Source of the DNA: Halorubrum aidingense JCM 13560
Lineage (GTDB): Archaea; Halobacteriota; Halobacteria; Halobacteriales; Haloferacaceae
Length of the DNA: 64,000 nucleotides
Assembly: GCF_000336995.1 (NCBI RefSeq)
Contig: NZ_AOJI01000022.1
Coordinates: forward strand, 226,228 to 290,227
Direction: 5' to 3'
Shown here: positions 50,757 to 58,868 of the stretch, piece by piece
Layout: each line of letters begins with the position of its first letter
Position numbering within the stretch: position 1 is the first letter of the stretch
Translations under genes and position numbers: made by a program
Notes under the pieces: model-generated
Told to the model about the DNA's origin: nothing
Database searches by the model: none
Seen by the model: the letters and a program-made list of their open reading frames with translations, nothing else

Positions 50757-50951
50757 TTACAGACGGGTGACGTTCGTCGCGCGCGGACCCTTGTCGGCTT
50801 CCTCGATGTCGAACTCGACTTCCTGACCCTCTTCCAGGTCCGGGCCGCCGACGTCCTCCATGTGGAAGAACACGTCCTCGTCCGCGTCGTCAGTCTCAAT
50901 AAATCCGTAGCCGCCAGTGTCGTTGAAGAAGTCAACTTCGCCTTTCGCCAT
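50757..50951 (-). CDS. Cold shock domain protein (second copy)
   Basis: A 64-residue OB-fold nucleic-acid chaperone. RNP1 GGYGFIE and RNP2 DVFFHMEDV are present. It is nearly the same as the protein at 20718 but lacks its DDGVDDD insert and ends ATNVTRL. ATG 50951 is the family start (MAKGEVDFFND). TTTTAT at 50978-50983 lies about 27-32 nt upstream, implying a leaderless transcript. Confidence 0.95.
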   Translation of the reverse strand: MAKGEVDFFNDTGGYGFIETDDADEDVFFHMEDVGGPDLEEGQEVEFDIEEADKGPRATNVTRL

Positions 50952-51257
50952 TGCACTCGTAGAGGGGCGTCACCGACATAAAAGGCTTCCGCGACTAGGG
51001 CCGGCATGCGAACATGACGCACACGACTGCGCGCTCCGAGGACGCACGACGGCGTTGGCCGGCGACTCGAAGGAGCGACTGAGACGGCAGAGAGCAGACG
51101 GCCGAGAGCAGACGGTCAACAGCCGCGATTCGGGCGTTTTCGCTCGTCTCTACCGGTTCCGTACGGCGACACGCGGACCGGTCGCACCCGATGGATACCC
51201 CCGCGCTCTCCGCCGTGTTAGAAACTACTATACGACCCCAGTGCAGAACCGTTAGAT
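50952..51257. other. Divergent intergenic region between the cold shock gene and sdhC
   Basis: These 306 bases carry both promoters: the cold shock TATA box near 50978 and CTACTATACG (51226-51235), about 24-32 nt before the sdhC ATG. A 12-bp near-duplicate AGAGCAGACGGC / AGAGCAGACGGT lies near 51092-51119. I see no gene. Confidence 0.5.
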
Positions 51258-51683
51258 ATGAGTCAGTCGTACAATCGAGGCCTCATTGAGGACTTCAGCC
51301 GCTGGCGGGAGTTCGAGGCGGGGATGTGGGCTTGGATCTTTCATAAGTTCACGGGGTGGGTGCTCATCGGCTACCTGTTCACCCACATCGCCGTGTTGAG
51401 TACCGGTATCCCGGCAGCGGGCGCGAGCGAGGCCGCGCTGATGGCGGGCGAAGACGTGTACACGCAGACGATCGTCACGCTCGAAGGGCTGCTGTTGGTC
51501 CGTATTCTGGAGGTCGGGCTGCTGGCGGTCGCCGTCTTCCACATGCTGAACGGAACCCGACTCCTCCTCGTCGACCTCGGCGTCGGGCTGGAGGCACAGG
51601 ACAAGAGTTTCTACGCGTCGCTCATTCTGACCGGCGCGATCACGGTGGCGTCCGTGCCGACGTTCATCGCGGGGGCGTTCTGA
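51258..51683 (+). CDS. sdhC: Succinate dehydrogenase cytochrome b subunit SdhC
   Basis: A 141-residue membrane anchor with three helices. The N terminus [19 protein letters not shown] and the first helix [19 protein letters not shown] carry His residues that can ligate heme b; a further helix contains [15 protein letters not shown]. With SdhD it anchors complex II and forms the quinone site. It is the first gene of sdhCDBA, separated from sdhD by one base, with a TATA-like box at 51226-51235. Confidence 0.95.
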   Translation: MSQSYNRGLIEDFSRWREFEAGMWAWIFHKFTGWVLIGYLFTHIAVLSTGIPAAGASEAALMAGEDVYTQTIVTLEGLLLVRILEVGLLAVAVFHMLNGTRLLLVDLGVGLEAQDKSFYASLILTGAITVASVPTFIAGAF

Positions 51684-51684
51684 G

Positions 51685-52056
51685 ATGGCTGAGCGCTACT
51701 CCTCGTTCAACGCGGGCGGCCGGATGTGGTTCCTCCAGCGCGTCACGGCGGTGTTCCTGCTCGTCGTGTTGGCGTTCCACTTCTTCCTGCTCCACTTCGT
51801 CAACCACGCCGACGAGGTCTCGTTCCTCGCGAGCCAGGCGCGCATGACGACGCTGAGCTACTATTCGCTGATGATACTCTTCCTCGTGACGGCGACGTTC
51901 CACGGGGTCAACGGGGTGTACAACGCCCTGATCAATCAGGGACTGACCGGCACCAAGCGCACGGTGATCAAGTGGACGCTCGTCGCCGCGAGCGCCGTGT
52001 TGATCGTCCAAGGAATCCGCACCGCGAACGCGTGGGCGGGAATCGGACTCTACTGA
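51685..52056 (+). CDS. sdhD: Succinate dehydrogenase membrane anchor SdhD
   Basis: A 123-residue protein with three helices: LQRVTAVFLLVVLAFHFFLL (about 18-37), YYSLMILFLVTATFHGVNGV (about 59-78), and TVIKWTLVAASAVLIVQGIR (about 93-112). Its His residues near the membrane surfaces can act in heme or quinone binding. It is the second gene of the sdh operon, with 7 nt before sdhB. Confidence 0.94.
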   Translation: MAERYSSFNAGGRMWFLQRVTAVFLLVVLAFHFFLLHFVNHADEVSFLASQARMTTLSYYSLMILFLVTATFHGVNGVYNALINQGLTGTKRTVIKWTLVAASAVLIVQGIRTANAWAGIGLY

Positions 52057-52063
52057 ACCGACC

Positions 52064-52960
52064 ATGAGCACGCAACTACCCAAACAGACCGAGGAATCGA
52101 GCGAGACGGAGACCGAGACGGAGCCCGCCGTCGCCTCGAAGGGCGACGATCGTCGCGCCGAGAAGCGACGCCGGGCGGACGAAAAGCGGCGTCAGCGACA
52201 GGCCGAAGAAGCCGAGAAGGCGGCCGCCGACGAGGAGACGGTCGAGCTGAAGGTGTTCCGGTACGACCCCGAGGTGGAGGGGAAACAGGAGCCGCGGTTC
52301 GACACGTTCCACGTCCCGTTCACGAAGGGGATGACCGTCCTCGACGCGCTGATGTACTCGCGTGACACCTACGACTCGTCGCTCACGTTCCGGCACTCCT
52401 GCCGGCAGGCGATCTGCGGCTCCGACGCGATGTTCGTCAACGGCGGACAGAAGCTCGCGTGCAAGACCCAGATCTCCGATCTCGACCAGCCGATCCGCGT
52501 CGAGCCGCTCCCGCACGCCGACGTCACGAAGGACCTCGTCGTCGACTTGGAGCACTTCTACGACCAGATGGAGGCCGTCGAACCGTACTTCCAGACGAAC
52601 GACCTGCCGGACGGCGAACTCGAAGAGCAGCGACAGACCCGGGAAAACCGCGAGAAGGTGAAGATGTCGACCCGGTGTATCTGGTGTAGCGCCTGCATGT
52701 CGTCGTGTAACATCGCCGCCGGCGACAACGAGTACCTCGGTCCCGCCGCGATCAACAAGGCGTACCGATTCGCCATGGACGAGCGGGAAGGCGAGGACAT
52801 CAAACAGAAACGGCTGGAGATCATCGAGCAGGAACACGGCGTCTGGCGGTGTCAGACGCAGTTCTCCTGTACCGAAGTGTGTCCCAAGGACATCCCGCTC
52901 ACCGAGCACATCCAGGAGCTGAAGCGCGAAGCGGTCAAGAACAACCTGAAGTTCTGGTGA
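52064..52960 (+). CDS. sdhB: Succinate dehydrogenase iron-sulfur subunit SdhB
   Basis: A 298-residue electron-transfer subunit. An acidic/basic low-complexity N-terminal extension (1-55) precedes the ferredoxin domain. The [2Fe-2S] motif reads SCRQAICGSDA with a final Cys in KLACKT; the Asp in place of a third Cys is as in many SdhB proteins. The [4Fe-4S] and [3Fe-4S] sites are in CIWCSACMSSC and FSCTEVCPKDIPL. It carries electrons from SdhA flavin to menaquinone. Confidence 0.97.
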   Translation: MSTQLPKQTEESSETETETEPAVASKGDDRRAEKRRRADEKRRQRQAEEAEKAAADEETVELKVFRYDPEVEGKQEPRFDTFHVPFTKGMTVLDALMYSRDTYDSSLTFRHSCRQAICGSDAMFVNGGQKLACKTQISDLDQPIRVEPLPHADVTKDLVVDLEHFYDQMEAVEPYFQTNDLPDGELEEQRQTRENREKVKMSTRCIWCSACMSSCNIAAGDNEYLGPAAINKAYRFAMDEREGEDIKQKRLEIIEQEHGVWRCQTQFSCTEVCPKDIPLTEHIQELKREAVKNNLKFW

Positions 52961-53012
52961 CAGCGGGAGACACGCTCAAGGGACTTCGAACCTAACGAAA
53001 TACCATACCACA

Positions 53013-54842
53013 ATGTACGAACACGACGTTATCGTTGTCGGCGCCGGGGGGGCGGGACTCCGGGCGGCGATCGCGGCACAGGAAGCCGGGGCCGACGTGG
53101 CCATCGTCTCGAAACTCCACCCGGTCCGCTCGCACACGGGCGCCGCCGAGGGAGGAATCAACGCGGCGCTGCGCGACGCCGACTCGTGGGAGGACCACGC
53201 CTACGACACCATGAAGGGGTCGGACTACCTCGGCGACGCCCCGGCCGTCGAGGCGCTCTGCCGAGAGAGCCCCGAGGAAGTTATCACCCTCGAACACTGG
53301 GGGATGCCGTTCTCCCGCGAGGACGACGGACGCGTCTCTCAGCGGCCGTTCGGCGGGCTGTCGTTCCCGCGGACGACGTACGCCGGCGCCGAGACCGGCC
53401 ACCAGATGCTCCACACGATGTACGAGCAGGTGGTCAAACGAGGGATCACGGTGTACGACGAGTGGCACGTGATGGATCTGGCCGTCACCGACGAGGACGA
53501 TCCGGCCGATCGGACCTGTCACGGCGTCGTCGCGTACGACATCCAGAGCGGTGAGATCAGCGGCTTCCGCGCCGACGGCGGCGTCATCCTCGCGACGGGC
53601 GGGATGGGACAGGTGTTCGATCACACCACGAACGCGGTGGCGAACACCGGCGACGGCGTCGCGATGGCGTACCGCGCGGGCGTACCGATGGAGGACATGG
53701 AGTTCATCCAGTTCCACCCGACGACGCTCCCGTCGACCGGCGTGCTCATCTCCGAGGGCGTCCGCGGGGAGGGCGGAATCCTGTACAACCGCAAGGGTGA
53801 GCGGTTCATGTTCGAACACGGCTACGCGAACAACGACGGCGAGCTCGCTTCCCGCGACGTGGTCTCGCGCGCGGAGCTCACCGAGGTCAACGAGGGACGC
53901 GGCATCGAGGACGAGTACGTCCACCTCGACATGCGTCACCTCGGCGAGGAGCGCATCCTCGACCGCCTGGAGAACATCCTCCACTTAGCGGAGGACTTCG
54001 AGGGCGCCGACGGGCTCACCGAGCCGATGCCGGTCAAGCCCGGTCAGCACTACGCGATGGGGGGTATCGAGACGAACGAGCACGGCGAAACCGTCATCAA
54101 CGGGCTGTACGCGGCCGGCGAGTGCGCCTGCGCGTCCGTTCACGGCGCGAACCGCCTCGGCGGAAACGCGCTGCCCGAACTCATCGTCTTCGGCAAGCGC
54201 GCCGGTCGCCACGCGGCCGGCGACGACATGGGCGAAGCCGAGATCCCGACCGGCAAGGAAGGGGAGTGGGAGCCCGCCGACTACGAGTTCGAGGTCGAAG
54301 TCGGCGAGACCGGCGGGAGCGATCCCGCCGCGGCCGACGGCGGAGCGGTGGCGACGGACGCCGACGGCGTCCTCGGCGCCACAGTCGAGCGCGCCCAAGA
54401 GCGCGTCGACGAACTGCTCGCTCGGAAGGGGCGGAACCACGCGGAGATCCGCTCGCAGGTCCAGAAGACGATGACCGCGAACGTGAACGTGTTCCGCGAG
54501 CAGGAGGGGCTCAAAGAGACCCTCGGAGACCTCCGCGAGGCGCGCGAGGCGTACAAAGACGTGGCCGTCTCGGACCCGTCTCGGACGTTCAACACCGACC
54601 TCATCCACACGATGGAGACCCGGAACATCCTCGACATCGCCGAGGCGCTGACGATGGGCGCGCTCGCCCGGCGGGAGTTCCGCGGCGCACACTGGCGCAA
54701 GGAGCGCCAAGAGCGCGACGACGAGAACTGGCTGAAACACACGCTCGTCTCGTGGAACGACGGCGAGCCCGAACTGTGGTACAAGCCGGCGATCCTCGAA
54801 GGCGAGAACAAGACGTACGAGCCGAAGACCCGCTCGTACTGA
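53013..54842 (+). CDS. sdhA: Succinate dehydrogenase flavoprotein SdhA
   Basis: A 609-residue flavoprotein that oxidises succinate to fumarate. The FAD motif VVGAGGAGLRAAIAAQEAG is at the N terminus, followed by the covalent-FAD region SHTGAAEGGINAAL. The catalytic segment is near PEEVITLEHWGMPFSREDDG and GGIETNEHGET. An acidic insert (about 430-455) is a haloarchaeal feature. It is the last gene of sdhCDBA, 52 nt after sdhB. Confidence 0.97.
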   Translation: MYEHDVIVVGAGGAGLRAAIAAQEAGADVAIVSKLHPVRSHTGAAEGGINAALRDADSWEDHAYDTMKGSDYLGDAPAVEALCRESPEEVITLEHWGMPFSREDDGRVSQRPFGGLSFPRTTYAGAETGHQMLHTMYEQVVKRGITVYDEWHVMDLAVTDEDDPADRTCHGVVAYDIQSGEISGFRADGGVILATGGMGQVFDHTTNAVANTGDGVAMAYRAGVPMEDMEFIQFHPTTLPSTGVLISEGVRGEGGILYNRKGERFMFEHGYANNDGELASRDVVSRAELTEVNEGRGIEDEYVHLDMRHLGEERILDRLENILHLAEDFEGADGLTEPMPVKPGQHYAMGGIETNEHGETVINGLYAAGECACASVHGANRLGGNALPELIVFGKRAGRHAAGDDMGEAEIPTGKEGEWEPADYEFEVEVGETGGSDPAAADGGAVATDADGVLGATVERAQERVDELLARKGRNHAEIRSQVQKTMTANVNVFREQEGLKETLGDLREAREAYKDVAVSDPSRTFNTDLIHTMETRNILDIAEALTMGALARREFRGAHWRKERQERDDENWLKHTLVSWNDGEPELWYKPAILEGENKTYEPKTRSY

Positions 54843-55067
54843 ACGCGATCGGATCGATCACGATCCACCCGGATCTATCACGGTCCCTTATCCGTCAGCG
54901 GTCGAAACCACACGGGAGTTTGCTCCCATCGGTCGGCGGGAACATCGGGACCCGACCGTCGATACGCCGGTTTTAGCCTCGTACGACCCCCGAACGCGCC
55001 GCCCACAATTTTTCGACGATCGTTGAATAGGGGGTTTATTATCGTCGAAGCCATTGCATCGAGCAAG

Positions 55068-55295
55068 ATGATTCAGACAGAGACCGCACGGACGGCGGCC
55101 CCGGCGCTGCCGCCGGAGCTGCAGTCTCCCCGTGCGAAACTCGTGTACCTGTACCTGACGACGAAAGGCGATGCGACCGTCTCCGAGATGGGCGACTCAC
55201 TCGGTATGAAGAAGATCTCGCTGTACAGCATCCTGAAAACCCTCAAAAAAGAAGGGATGGTCGCCTGCGACGGCGACACCTACGCGCTGAACTGA
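55068..55295 (+). CDS. Small winged-helix regulator
   Basis: A 75-residue protein. After a flexible start (residues 1-20), the sequence LQSPRAKLVYLYLTTKGDAT and then VSEMGDSLGMKKISLYSILK and LKKEGMVACDGDTYALN forms a MarR/TrmB-like winged helix with no effector domain. It probably binds DNA as a dimer. ATG 55068 is chosen; an in-frame start at 55023 adds a stretch that overlaps the AT-rich promoter (GGGTTTATTATCG near 55033). Its targets are unknown; it lies between sdhA and the UDG-like gene. Confidence 0.82.
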   Translation: MIQTETARTAAPALPPELQSPRAKLVYLYLTTKGDATVSEMGDSLGMKKISLYSILKTLKKEGMVACDGDTYALN

Positions 55296-55427
55296 ACTGA
55301 ACTGAACAGACTCGGGCCGGATCGGCAGCCGCGGTTTTGTTTTCGACGTCGTTCGGCACCTCCGTCCGATATCTCCGTTCGATATCTCCCTTCGAGACGC
55401 TCCGTCCAGCGGAGCGTTTACGAGCCC

Positions 55428-56081
55428 GTGGCACTCACTGAAGCCGTGGACGCGAACCAACAGGAGTTCCGGAACCCGTTCGGGATGGACGAGGCGTGCG
55501 AGAACTGTCCCGAGCTATGCGGCCCTCGCGATCGCGTGGTCCACGGCTACGGCGACGTAGGCGCGGAGTTCGTCGTCATCGGCACGCGCCCGACCGCGGC
55601 CGCCGAGGCCAACGGCGTCCCGTTCACCGGCGACGGCGGCGGCGAGCGAGTCCAGTCGATCTTCGGGGACCTCGGGTTCGTGCGATCGCCGCCGGACGCG
55701 GCGGCGCCAGACGTGCAGAACGTCTTTTTCACGACCCTGACGCGCTGTCGGCATCCTGAACGCGAGCCGACCGACCGCGAGATCGAGACGTGCGAACCGT
55801 TCGTGAACGCCGAGATCCGAATGATAAATCCGCAGATCATCGTTCCGGTCGGCGGCCGCCCGCTCCGCGAACTCGCGATCGAGTACACGACGCGGCGGCC
55901 GGACTCGTTCGACGTCGACGCCGAGCACGCGACGACTATCCGAGGTCGCGGCTTCGAGCTGGTTCCGATGAAGGAGCCGGACGCCATGACGGACGCGGAC
56001 GCTGACGCCTTCGTCGCGCACATGCGCGAGAACGTGCTCAGTCGCGACTACCGGCAGACGAAAGGACGACAGAGTCGGTGA
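55428..56081 (+). CDS. Uracil-DNA glycosylase superfamily protein
   Basis: A 217-residue protein of the Fe-S-type UDG superfamily. Cys residues in ACENCPELC, TRCRH and TCEPFV could hold a [4Fe-4S] cluster. The base-pocket motifs are divergent: IGTRPTAAAEANGVPFTGDG replaces the family-4 GEAPG motif and is closer to family 5 (PFTGD). The C-terminal His-loop motif is not obvious. It may remove uracil from DNA or be a related Fe-S protein. The GTG start at 55428 is preferred; a GTG at 55446 is possible. Confidence 0.72.
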   Translation: MALTEAVDANQQEFRNPFGMDEACENCPELCGPRDRVVHGYGDVGAEFVVIGTRPTAAAEANGVPFTGDGGGERVQSIFGDLGFVRSPPDAAAPDVQNVFFTTLTRCRHPEREPTDREIETCEPFVNAEIRMINPQIIVPVGGRPLRELAIEYTTRRPDSFDVDAEHATTIRGRGFELVPMKEPDAMTDADADAFVAHMRENVLSRDYRQTKGRQSR

Positions 56082-56133
56082 CTGGCTCGGCTGGGAGACA
56101 GAGTTCGTCGCCGCTCGCACCGTGGGTGTGCGC

Positions 56134-57423
56134 TCAGTTACTCGTGTGGTCTGACACGGTCGCGTCGTCGAGGTCTGCCGCGTCATCTGAACCGGTCGCG
56201 TCGTCGAGGTCTGCCGCGTCATCTGAATCGGTCGCGTCGTCGAGGTCTGTCACGTCGTCGAGCGCGCCGCCGAGCAGATCCGTCGTCGCGTCGGTGCTGT
56301 CCGCGCCGAACGCGCAGTCGATGAGGATGTGACCGCCCAGCGTCGTGGGCGAGATGACCTGGTCGGCGCCCGCGCGACGGAGCTTGTTCACGTTCTCGCG
56401 TTGCGTCGCGGCCGCGACGATCCGGACACCGGGGTTGAGCTGTCGGGCGGTCAGGATCGCGAGCGCGTCGCGCGCGTCGTCTTCGGTGGCGACGACGACC
56501 GCGCGGGCGCCGGCGAGGTTGACCCGTTCGAGCGGCTCGACGTCGCTGGGGTCCGCGGTGAACACCGGGATGTCGCGCTCGCTGAGCCGCCGCGCGGCGG
56601 TCTCGTCGGTCGTCACGACGGCGTACTCGACGCCGTGGCGGGCGGCGAGTTCTTCGAGTATCGGTTCGGTCAGGTCCCCGTAGCCGAGAACGAGGACGTG
56701 GTCGTCGAGGAGGTCGATCTGTCTGTCGGTCATTTTCCCGAGTGCCTTGGAGAGTTGCGCCTCGATGGCCGGAGTGAGAAGCACCCCGAGCGCCACCGCG
56801 AACGCGGCGACGTTCATCACGAGCGAGGAGAGCACGAACAGCTGGGCGATGTCGGCGGCCGCGCCGGTCTTCGGAGTGACGTCGCCGTAGCCGACGGTCG
56901 AGGCCGTGACGACGGTGAAGTAAAACGCGTCGACGATCGTCTCGATCCCGTTGAACTGATCGCGGAGCGCGTACGACCCGACGGTCCCGTACGAGATGGC
57001 CGTGACGAGCGCCGCGCCGGCCGCGAGCTGCGTCGGCGACGGCGAGAAGGTCCGGTCGAACCGGTTGCGGTTGTACGCGAGCGCCGGCCCCGACAGGACG
57101 GACAGCGCCACCAGCGGGAACGACAGCACCGAAGCCTGCATCAGCCCTTGGATCGCCGTTAGCGGGAGGAGAACCGCAGTCGAGTACCAGCCGACGCGGT
57201 ACCCGTTTTTCAACGCGAAACCGCTGCCGAGCATCGCGAAGCCGGTTATCGTCCCCGTGAACCCGACCGTCTGTCGAACGACGTCGGGGACGTAGGGGGC
57301 GAGAGGGCCGTCGACGCCGAGCCCGCCGATCTGCGCCAGACCGGCGAGGATCGACAGGACTGCGACCGCGAACGTGAGGGCGATCGACGCCCGCACGGTC
57401 ACCCAATCGCGGGTCAGTTCCAT
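56134..57423 (-). CDS. Potassium channel with RCK (TrkA-N) domain
   Basis: A 429-residue channel. Hydrophobic helices precede the pore helix and selectivity filter TVVTASTVGYGDVTPK (about residues 167-182) and the inner helix. The cytosolic RCK domain begins DDHVLVLGYGDLTEPILEEL (about 241) with a GxGxxG-like nucleotide motif. The C-terminal tail is acidic and repeated (DLDDATDSDDAA), from 36-bp repeats. It should conduct K+ and be gated by a ligand. It diverges from the two TrkA-C membrane protein genes. Confidence 0.93.
   Translation of the reverse strand: MELTRDWVTVRASIALTFAVAVLSILAGLAQIGGLGVDGPLAPYVPDVVRQTVGFTGTITGFAMLGSGFALKNGYRVGWYSTAVLLPLTAIQGLMQASVLSFPLVALSVLSGPALAYNRNRFDRTFSPSPTQLAAGAALVTAISYGTVGSYALRDQFNGIETIVDAFYFTVVTASTVGYGDVTPKTGAAADIAQLFVLSSLVMNVAAFAVALGVLLTPAIEAQLSKALGKMTDRQIDLLDDHVLVLGYGDLTEPILEELAARHGVEYAVVTTDETAARRLSERDIPVFTADPSDVEPLERVNLAGARAVVVATEDDARDALAILTARQLNPGVRIVAAATQRENVNKLRRAGADQVISPTTLGGHILIDCAFGADSTDATTDLLGGALDDVTDLDDATDSDDAADLDDATGSDDAADLDDATVSDHTSN
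56151..56258 (-). repeat. Three 36-bp in-frame repeats in the channel tail
   Basis: Units 56151-56186, 56187-56222 and 56223-56258 differ by a few bases. They encode the repeated acidic tail of the potassium channel next to its stop codon. Confidence 0.93.
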
Positions 57424-57569
57424 ACCGGTCCGTCGCCGAGGTCGGCCTTAAACTTCGCGAGAAGCGATGCTCGCGCCTCGGTCGACTCGCCGGTGCGGAT
57501 CGCATCCCGTCGGTGCGGACCGATCGATCCGTCGGTACTGGTTTAACCGGCGCGGTGGTTTGACGGCGT

Positions 57570-58868
57570 ATGTCTCTCCCCGTCGAGATCCTCTTCGGGA
57601 TCTATCTCGGGATCATCACCGGAATCGTCCCCGCGCTGGTAGCCGGCGTGCTCGGGTTCGTGTTCAAGTACGTCACCGACGTGACCATCCCGGGGCTCGG
57701 GGTCGTCGTCCTCGCGCTGGCGATCGCGGGGATCAACGGCGGACTCCTCGCGCTCAACGACGAGACGATCCGCTCGTCGGAACGGGCCCCGGCGATCCTC
57801 ACCGCGATCGTCATCGTGCTGATGCTCTCGCTGTACGCCCACGCGCAGGGGGACAAACTCGGTGCGAGCGTCCCGAAGCGGATCTCCTTACAGCAGCTCC
57901 GGAACCGGACCCTCTCGACGGACGTCGTCGAACTCGTCGGCGGTCGCGGCCGCGTGACCGTCGAGATCGCGGGCGAGGTCGGCGACATGGAGGGATACCC
58001 TCCGCTGCCGGCCGAGACCCGCCGCGCGATCGTCGAGGGGGAGTGGACGTTCCCGGCGGACCTCCCGCTCGTCGAACTCGAAGACCGGCTCGCCGAACGC
58101 CTCCGGACGGAACTCGACCTCGCCGACATCTCCGTCCGCATCGACGAGCAGGCCCGCGCGGCCGTGGCCGCCGCGCCCCCGATCGGCGCTCTGTCGAAGC
58201 GAGTCCCCGCGGGCGAGCGTGCGGTGTCGCTCCCGGCGCTCGTACCGACCGGGATCGCTCGCGGCGACGTCGTCCGCGTGCTGACGCCGGACACGACGGT
58301 CACCGGAACGGTGCTCGCGGCTCGGTCCAGCGGGAAAGCGGAGGGCGTGCCGAACGCGAGGGACGACACGCCGACCGGAACCGCTTCGTCAGGCGGTCCG
58401 GCGACCGACGACCCGCCGGGCGACGGGGCTGCCCGTACCGACGGCGGAACGGAGGCGTCCGAGGCCCCCGAGACACCGACTCCGTCGACCGCGCCGACGA
58501 CGACCGGCGGGGAAGGACGGGTGACCGTGGCCGTCGACCGATCTGAGGCGACGGCGCTCTTACGTGCGGATCGGGGCCGGGTCCTGGTGCTCTCGCGCGG
58601 GACGCGCCGGGAGTACGAGCTCACGACGCTGCTTCGGCGCGCAGGCAAGCGGTTCCGGAAGGTATCGGTCATCGCCGGGGGCCCCCTCGACGGTCACACG
58701 ATCGGTGAGGTCGGGATTCGGGAGGCGTACGGCGTCGCCGTGCTCGCCGCGCGCCACGAGTCGTGGACGATCGCACCGCGGGGGTCGCAGTCGCTGTCGG
58801 CGGGCGACGACTTGTTCGTCGTGGGGAGCCGCGACGCGCTCGATCGGTTCGCGGAGGTCGCGGCATGA
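57570..58868 (+). CDS. Membrane protein with C-terminal TrkA-C (RCK_C) domain, first of a pair
   Basis: A 432-residue protein. Three N-terminal helices (about 6-30, 42-63, 74-92) contain no pore filter. A soluble domain (about 100-250) with alternating beta/alpha pattern follows, then a disordered Ser/Thr/Pro linker (about 253-313) and a C-terminal RCK_C domain (about 363-430; SVIAGGPLDGHTIGEVGIRE onward). It lacks any channel pore or TrkA-N domain. It overlaps the next gene by four bases (ATGA), so the two are co-made. Box GTTTAACC (57541-57548) suggests a leaderless start. Function unknown; a ligand-sensing partner for K+ transport is possible. Confidence 0.8.
   Translation: MSLPVEILFGIYLGIITGIVPALVAGVLGFVFKYVTDVTIPGLGVVVLALAIAGINGGLLALNDETIRSSERAPAILTAIVIVLMLSLYAHAQGDKLGASVPKRISLQQLRNRTLSTDVVELVGGRGRVTVEIAGEVGDMEGYPPLPAETRRAIVEGEWTFPADLPLVELEDRLAERLRTELDLADISVRIDEQARAAVAAAPPIGALSKRVPAGERAVSLPALVPTGIARGDVVRVLTPDTTVTGTVLAARSSGKAEGVPNARDDTPTGTASSGGPATDDPPGDGAARTDGGTEASEAPETPTPSTAPTTTGGEGRVTVAVDRSEATALLRADRGRVLVLSRGTRREYELTTLLRRAGKRFRKVSVIAGGPLDGHTIGEVGIREAYGVAVLAARHESWTIAPRGSQSLSAGDDLFVVGSRDALDRFAEVAA

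Noticed and set aside
51092-51119. Short near-duplicate AGAGCAGACGG upstream of sdhC
   Set aside because: Too short and isolated to support a repeat element or operator on its own.
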